Under the pieces are notes generated by a model that was given only the letters and a program-made list of their open reading frames with translations, was not told the DNA's origin and ran no database searches. Shown here one piece after another: positions 1-8,814 of a stretch of DNA of 38,669 nucleotides (the first letter of the stretch is position 1; the number at the start of each line of letters is the position of its first letter). The DNA lies in assembly GCA_017454625.1 (NCBI GenBank), contig JAFTCP010000063.1:1-38669 (forward strand), given 5' to 3'. Source of the stretch: Synergistaceae bacterium (GTDB lineage: Bacteria; Synergistota; Synergistia; Synergistales; Aminobacteriaceae). Position numbers and translations under genes: made by a program.

Positions 1-115
1 CGTCGGAGAGTGAAGATGCGCCGTGTAGGTTTCTCAATGACATTAAGAAGCCCTCCCCCTTTTGAATAAGTTGCGTTAATTATACAGCACGTGAAAAAAT
101 TAATGGATAAATATC

Positions 116-143
116 TTGACAAGCTCATAATGACTTATAATGT
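116..143 (+). promoter_or_regulatory. Probable sigma-70 promoter of the GDP-fucose synthase gene
   Basis: A perfect -35 hexamer TTGACA lies at 116-121. TATAAT lies at 136-141 (14-nt spacer) and the overlapping TAATGT at 138-143 (16-nt spacer), which fits better. The gene's TTG start follows at 177, preceded by a GAGGAGAG ribosome binding site. Nothing else recognisable lies in 1-115. Confidence 0.6.
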
Positions 144-176
144 GTGAATAAAATTAGATGAGGAGAGTGAATTATC

Positions 177-1109
177 TTGCAAGCTAACTCAAAAATTTAC
201 GTAGCAGGTCATAAAGGCATGGTAGGTTCTGCGATTATCAGGGAACTTCAGAGAAAAGGTTACACGAATATTATTACTCGGTCGCATTCTGAGCTTGATT
301 TAACGCGTCAAGTTGAAGTCGAGAAATTTTTTGCTGATGAGAAACCCGAATATGTTTTTTTGGCGGCGGCTAAAGTTGGAGGGATTGCGGCGAACTCTGC
401 GGCTCTGGCGGATTTTATGTTCTTTAACATGATGATTGAGATGAACGTAATTAATTCTGCGTGGAAAAATGGTTGTAAAAAGCTGGAATTTCTCGGCTCA
501 TCATGTATTTATCCCCGCATGTGTCCTCAGCCAATCAAGGAAGAATATTTATTATCCGGTTATCTCGAGAAGACTAACGAAGCCTACGCCCTCGCGAAAA
601 TATCAGGCCTGAAATACTGCGAATATCTCAACACTCAATACGGAACTGATTACATCTCCGTGATGCCCTGCAATCTTTACGGACCGAATGACAATTATCA
701 TCCTGAGCACAGCCACGTGTTGCCGGCGTTAATCCGAAGATTTCACGAAGCAAAAGTTAATAATCTCGAAAACGTAACATGCTGGGGAGACGGTACACCT
801 TTACGCGAATTCCTTTACGTCGACGATTTAGCCGAACTTTGCGTGTTCCTGATGAATAATTATTCTGGCAATGAAACAGTGAATGCCGGAACTGGTCAGG
901 AGATTACGATTAAGGGATTGACTGAGTTAGTCGCTGAAGTTGTCGGTTACAACGGCAAAATCTTATGGGATAAGTCCAAACCGAACGGAACGCCTCGAAA
1001 AGTTCTTGACGTGAGCAAAGCTGAAAAATTAGGCTGGAAGTATAAGACGAGTTTACGTGAAGGCATAAAAATGGCGTATGCTGATTATCTCACGAAAACC
1101 CACGATTAA
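177..1109 (+). CDS. fcl: GDP-L-fucose synthase (GDP-4-keto-6-deoxymannose 3,5-epimerase/4-reductase)
   Basis: An extended short-chain dehydrogenase of 310 residues, the usual size for this family. It converts GDP-4-keto-6-deoxy-D-mannose to GDP-L-fucose with NADPH in the cytoplasm, feeding fucose into surface polysaccharide. The N-terminal nucleotide-binding glycine motif reads GHKGMVG (about residues 11-17). The catalytic Tyr-Lys pair is in YALAK (about residue 136), with SSCIYP just before it, as in WcaG/Fcl. The start is TTG at 177 behind GAGGAGAG; no better ATG lies upstream. The partner GDP-mannose dehydratase is not in the window. The gene ends opposite convergent rlmN, with a hairpin between them. 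A glycosyltransferase near the right end of the window could use nucleotide sugars but is not linked to this gene. Confidence 0.9.
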   Translation: MQANSKIYVAGHKGMVGSAIIRELQRKGYTNIITRSHSELDLTRQVEVEKFFADEKPEYVFLAAAKVGGIAANSAALADFMFFNMMIEMNVINSAWKNGCKKLEFLGSSCIYPRMCPQPIKEEYLLSGYLEKTNEAYALAKISGLKYCEYLNTQYGTDYISVMPCNLYGPNDNYHPEHSHVLPALIRRFHEAKVNNLENVTCWGDGTPLREFLYVDDLAELCVFLMNNYSGNETVNAGTGQEITIKGLTELVAEVVGYNGKILWDKSKPNGTPRKVLDVSKAEKLGWKYKTSLREGIKMAYADYLTKTHD

Positions 1110-1120
1110 CGAACACAAAA

Positions 1121-1198
1121 GCCCTCACTATGCGGGGTGGGCGGGGCAATGACACTTAATGTGTTATTGCGCGTAGCCGGAGGGAGCATAGCGAGGGC
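1121..1198. terminator. Bidirectional terminator-like double hairpin between convergent genes; copy 1 of a dispersed element
   Basis: An outer 13-bp stem is formed by GCCCTCACTATGC (1121-1133) and GCATAGCGAGGGC (1186-1198). An inner stem is formed by CAATGACAC (1147-1155) and GTGTTATTG (1161-1169). T-rich tracts follow on both strands (ATTTTTATTT on plus, TTTTG on minus), so it could end both fcl and rlmN transcripts. The inner part, from about 1134 to 1180, recurs inverted at 37528-37576. Confidence 0.6.
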
Positions 1199-1267
1199 GT
1201 AATTTTTATTTACTTATCCACAACAGCAAAAATTAATCGAAAAATATAACATGTTCTATTTTATCGT

Positions 1268-2299
1268 TCATTTATTCCCGGCCAATTGTCCGCATGCCGC
1301 CATAATGTCCCCGCCTCGTTCTTTACGAAGCTCAAACTCTATATGCAACTCCGTCAATGCACGGCAAAATTCCTTCACTCTCGAATTATCCGAACGCTTA
1401 AGCTCAGGCTTTGACGGTATCGGGTTAAACGGGATTATGTTAATGTAAGGCTCTAATCCATCAAGAAGCGCGGCCGTCTCGTAAGCATATTCCGGAGCGT
1501 CATTCACGTGGTCGATTAAAGCGTATTCGATCGTGATGCGTTCACCGGTTCGGTCTCGATAGCGTTTTAAGGCAGCAACTAACTTTTGCAATGGGTAAGT
1601 TTTGTTCACAGGCATAATCTTTGAGCGTAAATTGTCGTTCGGAGCATGAAGCGATAATGATAATCTTAACGGGATTTCAAAGTCCGCTAAGTCCTCAATT
1701 CCCGGAACAATCCCAGAAGTCGAAATTGTTATATGCCTTGCGCCCAAATTTCTCATGTCCTTATCGTTAAGCGAGCGGATTGCTGAGAAAACGTTTGCTT
1801 CGTTCAACAAAGGCTCTCCCATTCCCATGAAGACGATATTATGAATATCAGCTCCGTTGAGTTTTTCCATCGTTAAGAATTGGCCGAGAATTTCTCCGCG
1901 TGTTAAGTTTCGTATAAATCCGTTCGCTCCAGTCTCACAGAACGCACACGCTAACGGACATCCAGCCTGGCTTGAAATACATGCAGTCTTGTAGCTCCCG
2001 TGATTAAGTAATACGCTCTCAATTCTAGCTCCATCGGATAACTGCCATAAAAACTTTTTCGTGCCGTCTCGTGAGTTCTGTTGACGAATTAGAACGGGAA
2101 GGCTCATCAAAATATTATCGCTGAGTTTTTCGCGTAAAGTCTTAGAGAGATTACTCATGTCGTGATAGTTAAAAACTTTCTTAGCGTAAATCCATTGACA
2201 GACTTGCGCCGCACGGAATTTCTGTTCTCCCCACTCAGCGAACAAAATCTGCCAGTCATTAAGTGAGAGTTCTAATGCATCATAAATTTTTTCGTCCAT
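1268..2299 (-). CDS. rlmN: Dual-specificity 23S rRNA/tRNA adenosine C2 methyltransferase RlmN
   Basis: A radical SAM enzyme of 343 residues that methylates C2 of A2503 in 23S rRNA and of A37 in some tRNAs. The 4Fe-4S motif CPLACAFC gives Cys114, Cys118 and Cys121. The C-terminal MAACGQL holds the conserved mechanistic Cys336, which pairs with a second methyl-carrying cysteine in this family. GEPLLN, a SAM-contact motif, is also present. I place the start at the ATG at 2299 because a clear GGAGGG site lies about 10 nt upstream; the reading frame stays open for 14 more codons but without such a site. It stands alone on the minus strand, divergent from ftsH and convergent with fcl. Confidence 0.93.
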   Translation of the reverse strand: MDEKIYDALELSLNDWQILFAEWGEQKFRAAQVCQWIYAKKVFNYHDMSNLSKTLREKLSDNILMSLPVLIRQQNSRDGTKKFLWQLSDGARIESVLLNHGSYKTACISSQAGCPLACAFCETGANGFIRNLTRGEILGQFLTMEKLNGADIHNIVFMGMGEPLLNEANVFSAIRSLNDKDMRNLGARHITISTSGIVPGIEDLADFEIPLRLSLSLHAPNDNLRSKIMPVNKTYPLQKLVAALKRYRDRTGERITIEYALIDHVNDAPEYAYETAALLDGLEPYINIIPFNPIPSKPELKRSDNSRVKEFCRALTELHIEFELRKERGGDIMAACGQLAGNK

Positions 2300-2499
2300 A
2301 AAAATTTTTCCCTCCTGAATTTTCATGATGGATTTTAACACGTCGTGATAGCTAAAACTTTTTCAGATATGCATAAAAGTGTTGTTATGATGAAATTTTT
2401 ACATGATGCGACAATCTAAAATCATGCGAAATTTTATAAGGCTCTGTTATAATCGTTGCATCTTTACTTACATTAACAAAATCGGAGGCAGTTTTTATC

Positions 2500-4434
2500 T
2501 TGGGAAAAGTCGTAAAAAACTTAGGGCTTTATCTAGTGTTGATACTTGTAGTCGTCAGCATGGTCAACATGTTCTTAACGCCCGAAGAAGTCCAGAAACA
2601 ATATGACGAAATCAGCTACAGCCAATTCTTGAAGGATTTAGACGCTGGGAAAATCCGAATACTTCAAATCCGTAACAACACAACTCCCGGCGAATCGAGT
2701 TCAGCGGTCATTCAGGGAGAAACTCACGACGGACAAAGATTTTTGACGTACGGGCTTGACGTTTCGGGAATTGCTGACAAGGCGGCAGAAAAAGGAATTA
2801 TCGTAACGATCGAGGCTCCGCAAAAAAATACTTGGCTAATGTCATTAATGACTTCGTTATTCCCGACGTTATTATTAATCGGCGTGTGGATTTATTTTCT
2901 CTACAACATGCAGGGCGGCGGCGGAAGAATTATGTCATTCGGAAAGAGCCACGCAAAATTATTTCTTGACAACAAACCCAAAGTTACGTTTAATGATGTA
3001 GCGGGTTGTGAGGAATCCAAAGAGGAGCTTCAAGAAGTAATTCACTTTCTCAAAGATCCCGAAAAGTTCAGAAAGTTAGGCGCTCGTGTTCCTAAAGGCG
3101 TGTTGCTCGTCGGCCCTCCTGGAACTGGAAAAACTCTTTTAGCGAGAGCGGCGGCTGGTGAAGCTGATGTGCCGTTTTTCAGCGTCTCAGGTTCGGACTT
3201 CGTTGAAATGTTCGTAGGAGTTGGAGCGGCAAGAGTTCGTGATTTATTCGAGCAGTCGAAAAAGTATCAACCCTGCATAATCTTCATCGACGAGATGGAC
3301 GCAGTAGGACGACACAGAGGAGCGGGCTTAGGCGGAGGACATGACGAGCGTGAACAAACGTTAAATCAATTGCTCGTTGAACTTGACGGCTTCGATGACA
3401 GCAGCTCGACGATATTAATTGCCGCAACAAACAGGCCGGATATTCTTGACCCAGCTTTATTGAGGCCGGGAAGATTTGACAGGCATATCACGGTTGACCG
3501 TCCGGACGTTAAGGGACGCGAGGAAATTTTGAAAGTTCACATGAAGAATAAAACTTTTGCGGATGACGTAGACACCGGAATTTTAGCGCGAAGAACTCCG
3601 GGCTTCGTCGGTGCTGACCTCGAAAACCTCGTGAATGAAGCGGCATTACTCGCGGCACGTCATGACAAGGACAAAATTGGAATGGACGAACTCGAAGAGG
3701 GAATTGAACGTGTAATGGCCGGCCCTGAGAGAAAAAGCAGGTTGATTAACGACCACGAGAAGAAAATTATCGCCTATCACGAGACAGGACACGCGATTGT
3801 CGCAAAAATTCTGCCGGGTTCAGACCCCGTTCACAAGATTTCAATCATTCCACGAGGACACGCGGCACTCGGTTACACTTTGCAATTGCCGGAGGAGGAC
3901 AGATTTTTAATCTCACGCTCGGAACTCCTAAACAGAATTTCGGTGTTATTAAGCGGACGAGTTGCGGAGGAGATTATGTTCAACGACGTAACCAGCGGTG
4001 CGGCCAATGACTTGGAACGAGCAACACAAACAGCCCGCCAAATGGTTACGCAATTGGGAATGAGTGAGACGCTCGGACTTGTGAAACTTGGGAATAAACG
4101 CGAAGAAATTTTCTTAGGACGCGACATTTCGGAGGACAGGAATTACAGCGAGGAGATTGCATACGCCATCGACAAGGAAGTAAAATCTATCATCGATTCG
4201 TGCTACGAACGCGCAAAAGAAATTCTCACCCAGCGACGGCCCTTAATGGACAAAATTGCGGCTGTCTTGCTTGAAAAAGAAGTTATTGACGCTGAGGAGT
4301 TCGATAAACTCATGGCCGATGACACCAAGCCCGAAGCTAAAGAGAATAAGGAAGAGAACGAAAATCTTTTGCCGGAGCTTCCCGAAGTCAGGATTGATAA
4401 ATTGCCGAATAATAATCATGACTTTCTTGCTTAG
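2500..4434 (+). CDS. ftsH: ATP-dependent zinc metalloprotease FtsH
   Basis: A membrane-anchored AAA+ protease of 644 residues that degrades misfolded membrane proteins and regulatory proteins. Two transmembrane segments (about 8-26 and 112-136) flank the small extracytoplasmic domain. The AAA domain has Walker A GPPGTGKT (205-212), Walker [12 protein letters not shown] (about 260-270) and the second region of homology around [19 protein letters not shown]. The zinc protease motif is HETGH (427-431). Length and domain order are typical. The TTG start at 2500 is supported by GGAGG about 12 nt upstream and by the hydrophobic N-terminus beginning at once. The acidic C-terminal tail (about 610-640) is variable in the family. 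tRNA-Gln follows 28 bp after the stop. Confidence 0.97.
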   Translation: MGKVVKNLGLYLVLILVVVSMVNMFLTPEEVQKQYDEISYSQFLKDLDAGKIRILQIRNNTTPGESSSAVIQGETHDGQRFLTYGLDVSGIADKAAEKGIIVTIEAPQKNTWLMSLMTSLFPTLLLIGVWIYFLYNMQGGGGRIMSFGKSHAKLFLDNKPKVTFNDVAGCEESKEELQEVIHFLKDPEKFRKLGARVPKGVLLVGPPGTGKTLLARAAAGEADVPFFSVSGSDFVEMFVGVGAARVRDLFEQSKKYQPCIIFIDEMDAVGRHRGAGLGGGHDEREQTLNQLLVELDGFDDSSSTILIAATNRPDILDPALLRPGRFDRHITVDRPDVKGREEILKVHMKNKTFADDVDTGILARRTPGFVGADLENLVNEAALLAARHDKDKIGMDELEEGIERVMAGPERKSRLINDHEKKIIAYHETGHAIVAKILPGSDPVHKISIIPRGHAALGYTLQLPEEDRFLISRSELLNRISVLLSGRVAEEIMFNDVTSGAANDLERATQTARQMVTQLGMSETLGLVKLGNKREEIFLGRDISEDRNYSEEIAYAIDKEVKSIIDSCYERAKEILTQRRPLMDKIAAVLLEKEVIDAEEFDKLMADDTKPEAKENKEENENLLPELPEVRIDKLPNNNHDFLA

Positions 4435-4462
4435 CGTGATATAATACTTCGTGTTTTGCGTT

Positions 4463-4536
4463 TGGGGTGTAGTCCAATGGCAGGACGCAGGACTTTGGAT
4501 CCTAAAATGATGGTTCGAATCCATCCACCCCAGCCA
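4463..4536 (+). tRNA. tRNA-Gln (anticodon TTG)
   Basis: A complete cloverleaf: acceptor TGGGGTG (4463-4469) pairs with CACCCCA (4526-4532), followed by discriminator G and an encoded CCA (4534-4536). The anticodon stem AGGA/TCCT encloses loop CTTTGGA, anticodon TTG at 4495-4497. The T arm carries GGTTCGAATCC. It lies between ftsH and glmU on the same strand. Confidence 0.95.
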
Positions 4537-4563
4537 CACGAACTTTCAGAGGTGATGAATATC

Positions 4564-5955
4564 ATGAATAATCTTTGCGTTCTCATCATGGCCGCCGGTA
4601 AAGGTACACGAATGAAGAGCGCAGCCCCTAAAGTTTTACACAAAGTTTTAGACCGTCCAATTATCGATTATGTTATTCGCAATGTCTTATCCGTAGGAAT
4701 TAATCCTGAGAATATCGGCGTACTTGTCGGCTCAGGAGGAGAATTAGTTCAAGCTCATTTACAACAAGAATTTCCAGACGTAAAAATTTTATGGCAGCAT
4801 GAACAATTAGGAACAGGCCACGCCGTAAAGTCAGCGTTTGAATGGTGGCAGAGTTACGAGAATTTAATTGTTCTCAACGGAGATTTGCCATTGATGACAT
4901 CGGAAAGTCTCAAAGAATTAATCTCATGCGTTGATAAGAATGATTGCACGGTAATTACGTTTGAGGCGAAAAATCCAGCGGCTTACGGAAGAATTATACG
5001 GAAAAAAAATTCTGTCAGCATTGTAGAATTTAAGGACGCTTCACCGGAACAAAGGGAAATTCACGAGGTCAACGCAGGCTGTTACGCTTTCAAGGTAAAA
5101 TCACTCTCACAAGTCATAAACTCAATCACAAATAATAACTCTCAGCACGAATATTACATCACTGACGCTTTAGCCCTGATGAACGAGAAAAATTTTGCAA
5201 CAGGTGCGTTCATTATGCCTGAAGAGGAGATGCAGGGAGTTAATACTCAGTCGGAACTTGCAGAAGTCTCACGAGTTATGAGAGAAAAGATTTTGTCTCA
5301 CTGGCTCGCTGAAGGTGTGAATATTCTTGCTCCTGAAAGTGTTTATATCGGCGTTGATGTTGAGCTTGCTCCTGATGTAATTATTATGCCGAACGTTCAG
5401 ATTTGGGGACAAAGCAAAGTCGGCGAAGGAAGCGTAATCGGTTCAGGCTCAATCTTGACAAACGCGAAAATTGGCCGAAACGTAAAAATTATCGCTTATG
5501 CCGTAATCGAGAACAGCGAGCTTAAGGATAACTCGAAAGCCGGGCCGTTCTGTTATATTCGTGAACATTCATGCTTAGAGAGCCGGGCATTTGCAGGAAA
5601 ATTCGTTGAGCTGAAAAATTCACGTATCGGCGAAAACTCGAAAGTCCCTCATCTTTCATACATGGGAGACGCAACACTCGGCCACGACGTAAATATCGGC
5701 GCTGGAAGCATAACATGCAATTACGACGGCGAACACAAGAATAAAACTTTCATCGGCAACAATTGCTTTATCGGTTCAGATACAATGTTCGTTGCTCCCG
5801 TTGAACTTGAGGACGGTGCGGCGACTGCGGCAGGTTCCGTAATAACTCAGGCTGTCCCGGCCAATTCGCTTGGAGTTGGACGTGCTCGGCAAAAGAATAT
5901 TGCGGACTGGTCATTAAGAAATCATAATCTTCATCACCACAAGGAGGAAAAATAA
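4564..5955 (+). CDS. glmU: Bifunctional UDP-N-acetylglucosamine pyrophosphorylase / glucosamine-1-phosphate N-acetyltransferase
   Basis: Makes UDP-GlcNAc for peptidoglycan and surface glycans: the C-terminal half acetylates glucosamine-1-phosphate and the N-terminal half uridylylates it. The pyrophosphorylase signature LIMAAGKGTRMKS is at residues 7-19. The C-terminal part is a left-handed beta-helix of hexapeptide repeats (about 250-440), with the conserved acetyltransferase tract GNNCFIGSDTMFVAPVE. The length of 463 residues is normal. The reading frame is open back through the tRNA, but the start is placed at ATG 4564 because AGAGGTG sits 9-11 nt upstream; ATG 4555 would be too close to it. 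prs starts 3 nt after the stop, so the two are co-transcribed. Confidence 0.95.
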   Translation: MNNLCVLIMAAGKGTRMKSAAPKVLHKVLDRPIIDYVIRNVLSVGINPENIGVLVGSGGELVQAHLQQEFPDVKILWQHEQLGTGHAVKSAFEWWQSYENLIVLNGDLPLMTSESLKELISCVDKNDCTVITFEAKNPAAYGRIIRKKNSVSIVEFKDASPEQREIHEVNAGCYAFKVKSLSQVINSITNNNSQHEYYITDALALMNEKNFATGAFIMPEEEMQGVNTQSELAEVSRVMREKILSHWLAEGVNILAPESVYIGVDVELAPDVIIMPNVQIWGQSKVGEGSVIGSGSILTNAKIGRNVKIIAYAVIENSELKDNSKAGPFCYIREHSCLESRAFAGKFVELKNSRIGENSKVPHLSYMGDATLGHDVNIGAGSITCNYDGEHKNKTFIGNNCFIGSDTMFVAPVELEDGAATAAGSVITQAVPANSLGVGRARQKNIADWSLRNHNLHHHKEEK

Positions 5956-5957
5956 TC

Positions 5958-6923
5958 TTGTCCAGAGGAAACGGCATCAAAATATTTTCCGGCGAAGCTC
6001 ACCCAGAATTTGCAGAGATAATCAGCGAGAAACTCGGCCAGCCCTTATCGAAGGTCAAGCACTACAGATTTTCTGACGGGGAACTCGGAGTTTCACTCGA
6101 AGAGAGCGTGCGAGGTTCGGACGTTTATATTGTTCAGCCAACGTGTTATCCTGTCAACGAAAACTTAATGCAGTTGTTAATCATGGCTGATGCTATGCGC
6201 CGGGATTCTGCTCACTACGTCAACGCTGTAATTCCGTATTTCGGATATGCGCGTCAGGACAGGAAGGCCAGACCACGAGAGCCGATTACAGCAAAACTTG
6301 TTGCGAATATTTTAGCTCACGAGGGAATTAACCGGGTTATCACGGCGGATTTACACGCTGGACAAATTCAGGGCTTCTTCGATATTCCGGTTGACCATTT
6401 GACGGGAATGAAATTACTTGCTGAACACTTCAAGGACATTCTTGCTGATGAGATAAAAGCCGGAAGGGTTGTTGTTGTTTCTCCTGATGTCGGAGGAGTT
6501 GCGCGTGCCCGAAAATTTGCGGTTATGCTCGGCACTGACATTGCGATTGTCGACAAGAGACGATTGCATGACAAACAAAATATATCCGAAGTTATGGACA
6601 TCGTCGGGAATATTCAGGGAAGAACAGCAATTCTCGTTGATGATATTATCGACACAGCCGGGACAATCTGCCATGCTGCGGACGGCCTGAAGGAACGCGG
6701 AAGCTCAAGAGTTTTTGCGTGTGCGACACATGCGGTGCTTTCCGGGCCTGCGCTTGAGAGGATAAATAAGTCGGCGATTGAGAAGTTAATGTTTACTGAC
6801 ACGATACCAATTCCGGAGACTAAACGCTCGGAGAAGATTATGCAGTTGTCGATTGCTCCGTTGTTTGCTGAGGCTATAAAGCGAGTTCATGAGGAATTGC
6901 CGATTAGCGATATGTTCGATTAA
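5958..6923 (+). CDS. prs: Ribose-phosphate pyrophosphokinase (PRPP synthase)
   Basis: Transfers pyrophosphate from ATP to ribose-5-phosphate, giving PRPP for nucleotide, His, Trp and NAD synthesis. The 321-residue length is typical of class I enzymes. Visible motifs: the catalytic region YARQDRKARPREP (97-109), DLHAGQIQGFF (131-141), and the PRPP-binding loop DDIIDTAGT (228-236). The TTG start at 5958 follows AAGGAGGA within the glmU stop region, so the pair is translationally close. A stem-loop ends the transcript right after the stop codon. The downstream nicotinate phosphoribosyltransferase (37906 onward) uses its product but is not linked. Confidence 0.97.
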   Translation: MSRGNGIKIFSGEAHPEFAEIISEKLGQPLSKVKHYRFSDGELGVSLEESVRGSDVYIVQPTCYPVNENLMQLLIMADAMRRDSAHYVNAVIPYFGYARQDRKARPREPITAKLVANILAHEGINRVITADLHAGQIQGFFDIPVDHLTGMKLLAEHFKDILADEIKAGRVVVVSPDVGGVARARKFAVMLGTDIAIVDKRRLHDKQNISEVMDIVGNIQGRTAILVDDIIDTAGTICHAADGLKERGSSRVFACATHAVLSGPALERINKSAIEKLMFTDTIPIPETKRSEKIMQLSIAPLFAEAIKRVHEELPISDMFD

Positions 6924-6935
6924 GGATAAAAAATG

Positions 6936-6958
6936 CCCCCTTTGACTTTACAAGGGGG
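6936..6958. terminator. Rho-independent terminator between prs and the RiPP operon
   Basis: CCCCCTTTG (6936-6944) pairs with CAAGGGGG (6951-6958). On the minus strand the stem is followed by CATTTTTTATCC, a good terminator for the RiPP operon that ends at 6967. On the plus strand it lies 12 nt after the prs stop with only a weak T tract, so it probably serves both convergent units. Confidence 0.8.
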
Positions 6959-6966
6959 TAAAATCT

Positions 6967-7914
6967 TTATGTTTGTTGTCTTAGTTCATCAGCTTTAAGT
7001 CTCACGTCGTTTTCAAGTTTATGCATTAAGTCAGGGTTGCAGAATATCAATCTACAGCACTCGCACGGACAAGGAACTAACTCAGGAAAAACGAAGCCGA
7101 ACTCCTCAGCCTTATTCAAGAACCATTCAAAGCCGATATTCAGCATGATGAAGAACCAATCATCCGAGATTACATAATCTGACAACTCAGCGAGTGAATT
7201 TTGTGAGATTGTCCCGATTTTCAGTCTTGGGATTTCGTTGAAGTATACAGAACAGCACATATAGTAATTCCCGTTGCAATGCATCAGTAACATTTTATCG
7301 AAGTAGCACAGGCTCTTTTTTGCTTGAAAAATATTCAGGAGTTTATCACGGTTAATTTTCCCCTTTGCTCGTCCAGCTGGAAGAAGAGGCCACCAGCCAG
7401 ATTTCGACTTGTCTAGTTCATTCTTGAAAAGTTCTTTGACCCAATGAACATTATTAGTTTCTCGCGTTTCCATGATGGAGATTTCGGATTTCATACCGGC
7501 TTCATTAACAGCATGGACCGCACGTAAGACATTCTCAGCCGGGATCCATTCTTGATGGTAATTGTCAACCGAGAAATGCACCATTCCTACACCAGAATTT
7601 TTCAAGTCTGAAGCAACGCGGGCCGCTTCTTGTTCCGAAGTTCCCCAAAAGCCATTAGTGTAAACAGAAATCTGAAGTCCTCTATCTCTTGCATAAGCTG
7701 AACACTCCAAAACTTGATCATAATATAACAAGGCTTCTCCGCCGGTGAAAAGTATCTGCTTAATTTCAGGAAAGCCCGCCGCTTCATCAATGACGTTCTT
7801 TATGGTCTGAGTATCAAGATGTAAAGTATTTTGCGGGGAACAAGATAAACAGCACATATCACAGCATGCATTACATTTATCAGTCAGAAGTATTGAGATC
7901 TTATCAAATATCAT
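6967..7914 (-). CDS. Radical SAM enzyme with SPASM/twitch-like C-terminus, last gene of the RiPP operon
   Basis: A 315-residue radical SAM protein. The canonical CxxxCxxC gives Cys14, Cys18 and Cys21, followed by FTGGEALLY (SAM-binding GGE) and YTNGFWG. The motif LLPAGRAKG in mid-protein is common in peptide-acting radical SAM enzymes. The C-terminal third has further Cys groups (HCNGNYYMCC, then CPCECC), as expected for an auxiliary Fe-S cluster. The start at 7914 overlaps the stop of a short relic frame. Family members in RiPP clusters epimerise, crosslink or oxidise the precursor; sactionine formation is unlikely here because the candidate core has no Cys. There is no B12-binding domain, so PoyB/PoyC-type methylation is not expected. 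The exact reaction cannot be read from sequence. Confidence 0.85.
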   Translation of the reverse strand: MIFDKISILLTDKCNACCDMCCLSCSPQNTLHLDTQTIKNVIDEAAGFPEIKQILFTGGEALLYYDQVLECSAYARDRGLQISVYTNGFWGTSEQEAARVASDLKNSGVGMVHFSVDNYHQEWIPAENVLRAVHAVNEAGMKSEISIMETRETNNVHWVKELFKNELDKSKSGWWPLLPAGRAKGKINRDKLLNIFQAKKSLCYFDKMLLMHCNGNYYMCCSVYFNEIPRLKIGTISQNSLAELSDYVISDDWFFIMLNIGFEWFLNKAEEFGFVFPELVPCPCECCRLIFCNPDLMHKLENDVRLKADELRQQT

Positions 7915-8037
7915 TGTTGAACCCCTTTTTCAAAACGTCGGCCATCACAGCAGGAGTTATATTTATCGAGATTGCATCGAATATCATTGCTGGTTTCTTT
8001 TGGGATTACAGCTAACTTTACACTTATCAAATATCAT
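7904..8037 (-). pseudogene. Collapsed duplicate of the flavoprotein/radical SAM gene junction (two relic micro-frames)
   Basis: Three successive stop/start overlaps of the type AATGATATTTGA lie at 8037, 7987 and 7914. The first opens a 17-codon frame reading MIFDKCKVSCNPKRNQQ (8037-7984). The second opens a 27-codon frame (7987-7904) that begins MIFDAISINIT, like the radical SAM N-terminus (MIFDKISILLT), and ends MADVLKKGFNNDI, like the flavoprotein C-terminus (IDVMKRGFRNDI). The third is the real radical SAM start. The simplest reading is a former tandem duplication of the flavoprotein and radical SAM genes, later deleted down to its junctions. The micro-frames may still pass ribosomes along to the last gene. 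Confidence 0.6.
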
Positions 8038-8806
8038 TTCTAAATCCCCTCTTCATTACATCAATCTTAAAATCTTTGAAGCTCGCATAATCTCCTATTC
8101 CTCGTGCTAAGCTGATGTTTACGTCATATTCATCTAATGGAAGTTCTAATGTTTCATATACTTTCTGTGAACGCAAATATGAATTTTTGCTGCTTATGAA
8201 GCTGGCTTCTTGCAATGGAGTAATAAACTTTGTGGGATTTTTTACGGCTTCGAGTAACAGGCTGCTGATTTCTTCATATTCCGGCTGAATTTCGGCCTCA
8301 AGATGTAAATTAGGCTTAGCACAATTGAACGCGTAAGCACTCTTGACTACGATTAATCCCATATGCCTCAAAAGGTCCGTAAGATTTTTAGAAACTTCGA
8401 TTGCCTTGCTGGTGTCCGTTACGGCATAAACTACGCCAATTTTCCCGGTGAGTTCAAAAGTGTGCGACCAATAAGCTATTCTGTCAATGACGCACTTTGT
8501 TATCCCTGACATTTCCCAGATATATACAGGAGTTCCGAAGAAAATTATATCGCTGTCGAGAAAATCCTTTTTCAACTGCGCCATATCATCAAGAGAATCC
8601 AGAGGACAAACTCCCTTCATGAAGCATGACGCACATGATTTGCAGAATTTTATATCAAGCTGACTGCCGACAGCCTTCTTGTAAATCACTTCTTCGCCGA
8701 TTTCAGCCGCTTTTTTCGTGAAAACCTCAGCGAGTGAGTCAGAATATTTCAGTGTGCTTGAATTTTTTTCCGCGCATGAACCAACAAACGAGAATACTTT
8801 TATCAT
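8027..8806 (-). CDS. Flavodoxin-fold NAD(P)H-dependent FMN oxidoreductase with Fe-S-like Cys motif, RiPP operon
   Basis: A 259-residue protein of the NADPH-dependent FMN reductase / multimeric flavodoxin superfamily. The N-terminus has the phosphate-binding loop region FSFVGSCAEKNSSTLK. A Cys cluster CKSCASCFMKGVC (Cys55, 58, 61, 67) matches iron-sulfur flavoproteins. FFGTPVYIWEMSG follows the flavin-loop pattern GTPVYxxxxSG. The frame starts with TTG at 8818, overlapping the LanM stop, but ATG 8806 with AAGGG about 12 nt upstream is preferred. In a pathway that dehydrates Thr/Ser, a flavin reductase could hydrogenate dehydrobutyrine or dehydroalanine to D-Abu or D-Ala, as LanJ enzymes do. 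That role is an inference from context; it could also supply electrons to the radical SAM enzyme. Confidence 0.85.
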   Translation of the reverse strand: MIKVFSFVGSCAEKNSSTLKYSDSLAEVFTKKAAEIGEEVIYKKAVGSQLDIKFCKSCASCFMKGVCPLDSLDDMAQLKKDFLDSDIIFFGTPVYIWEMSGITKCVIDRIAYWSHTFELTGKIGVVYAVTDTSKAIEVSKNLTDLLRHMGLIVVKSAYAFNCAKPNLHLEAEIQPEYEEISSLLLEAVKNPTKFITPLQEASFISSKNSYLRSQKVYETLELPLDEYDVNISLARGIGDYASFKDFKIDVMKRGFRNDI

Positions 8807-8814
8807 AATTGAAG

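Noticed and set aside
1-60. Possible third copy of the dispersed palindromic element (CAATGACATTAAG at about 36-48)
   Set aside because: Only about a dozen bases agree and the G-rich arm and TTGCGCGTAGC are absent.
6967-7914. Sactipeptide maturase assignment for the radical SAM enzyme
   Set aside because: The putative core has no Cys to form sactionine links; the enzyme could still act differently.
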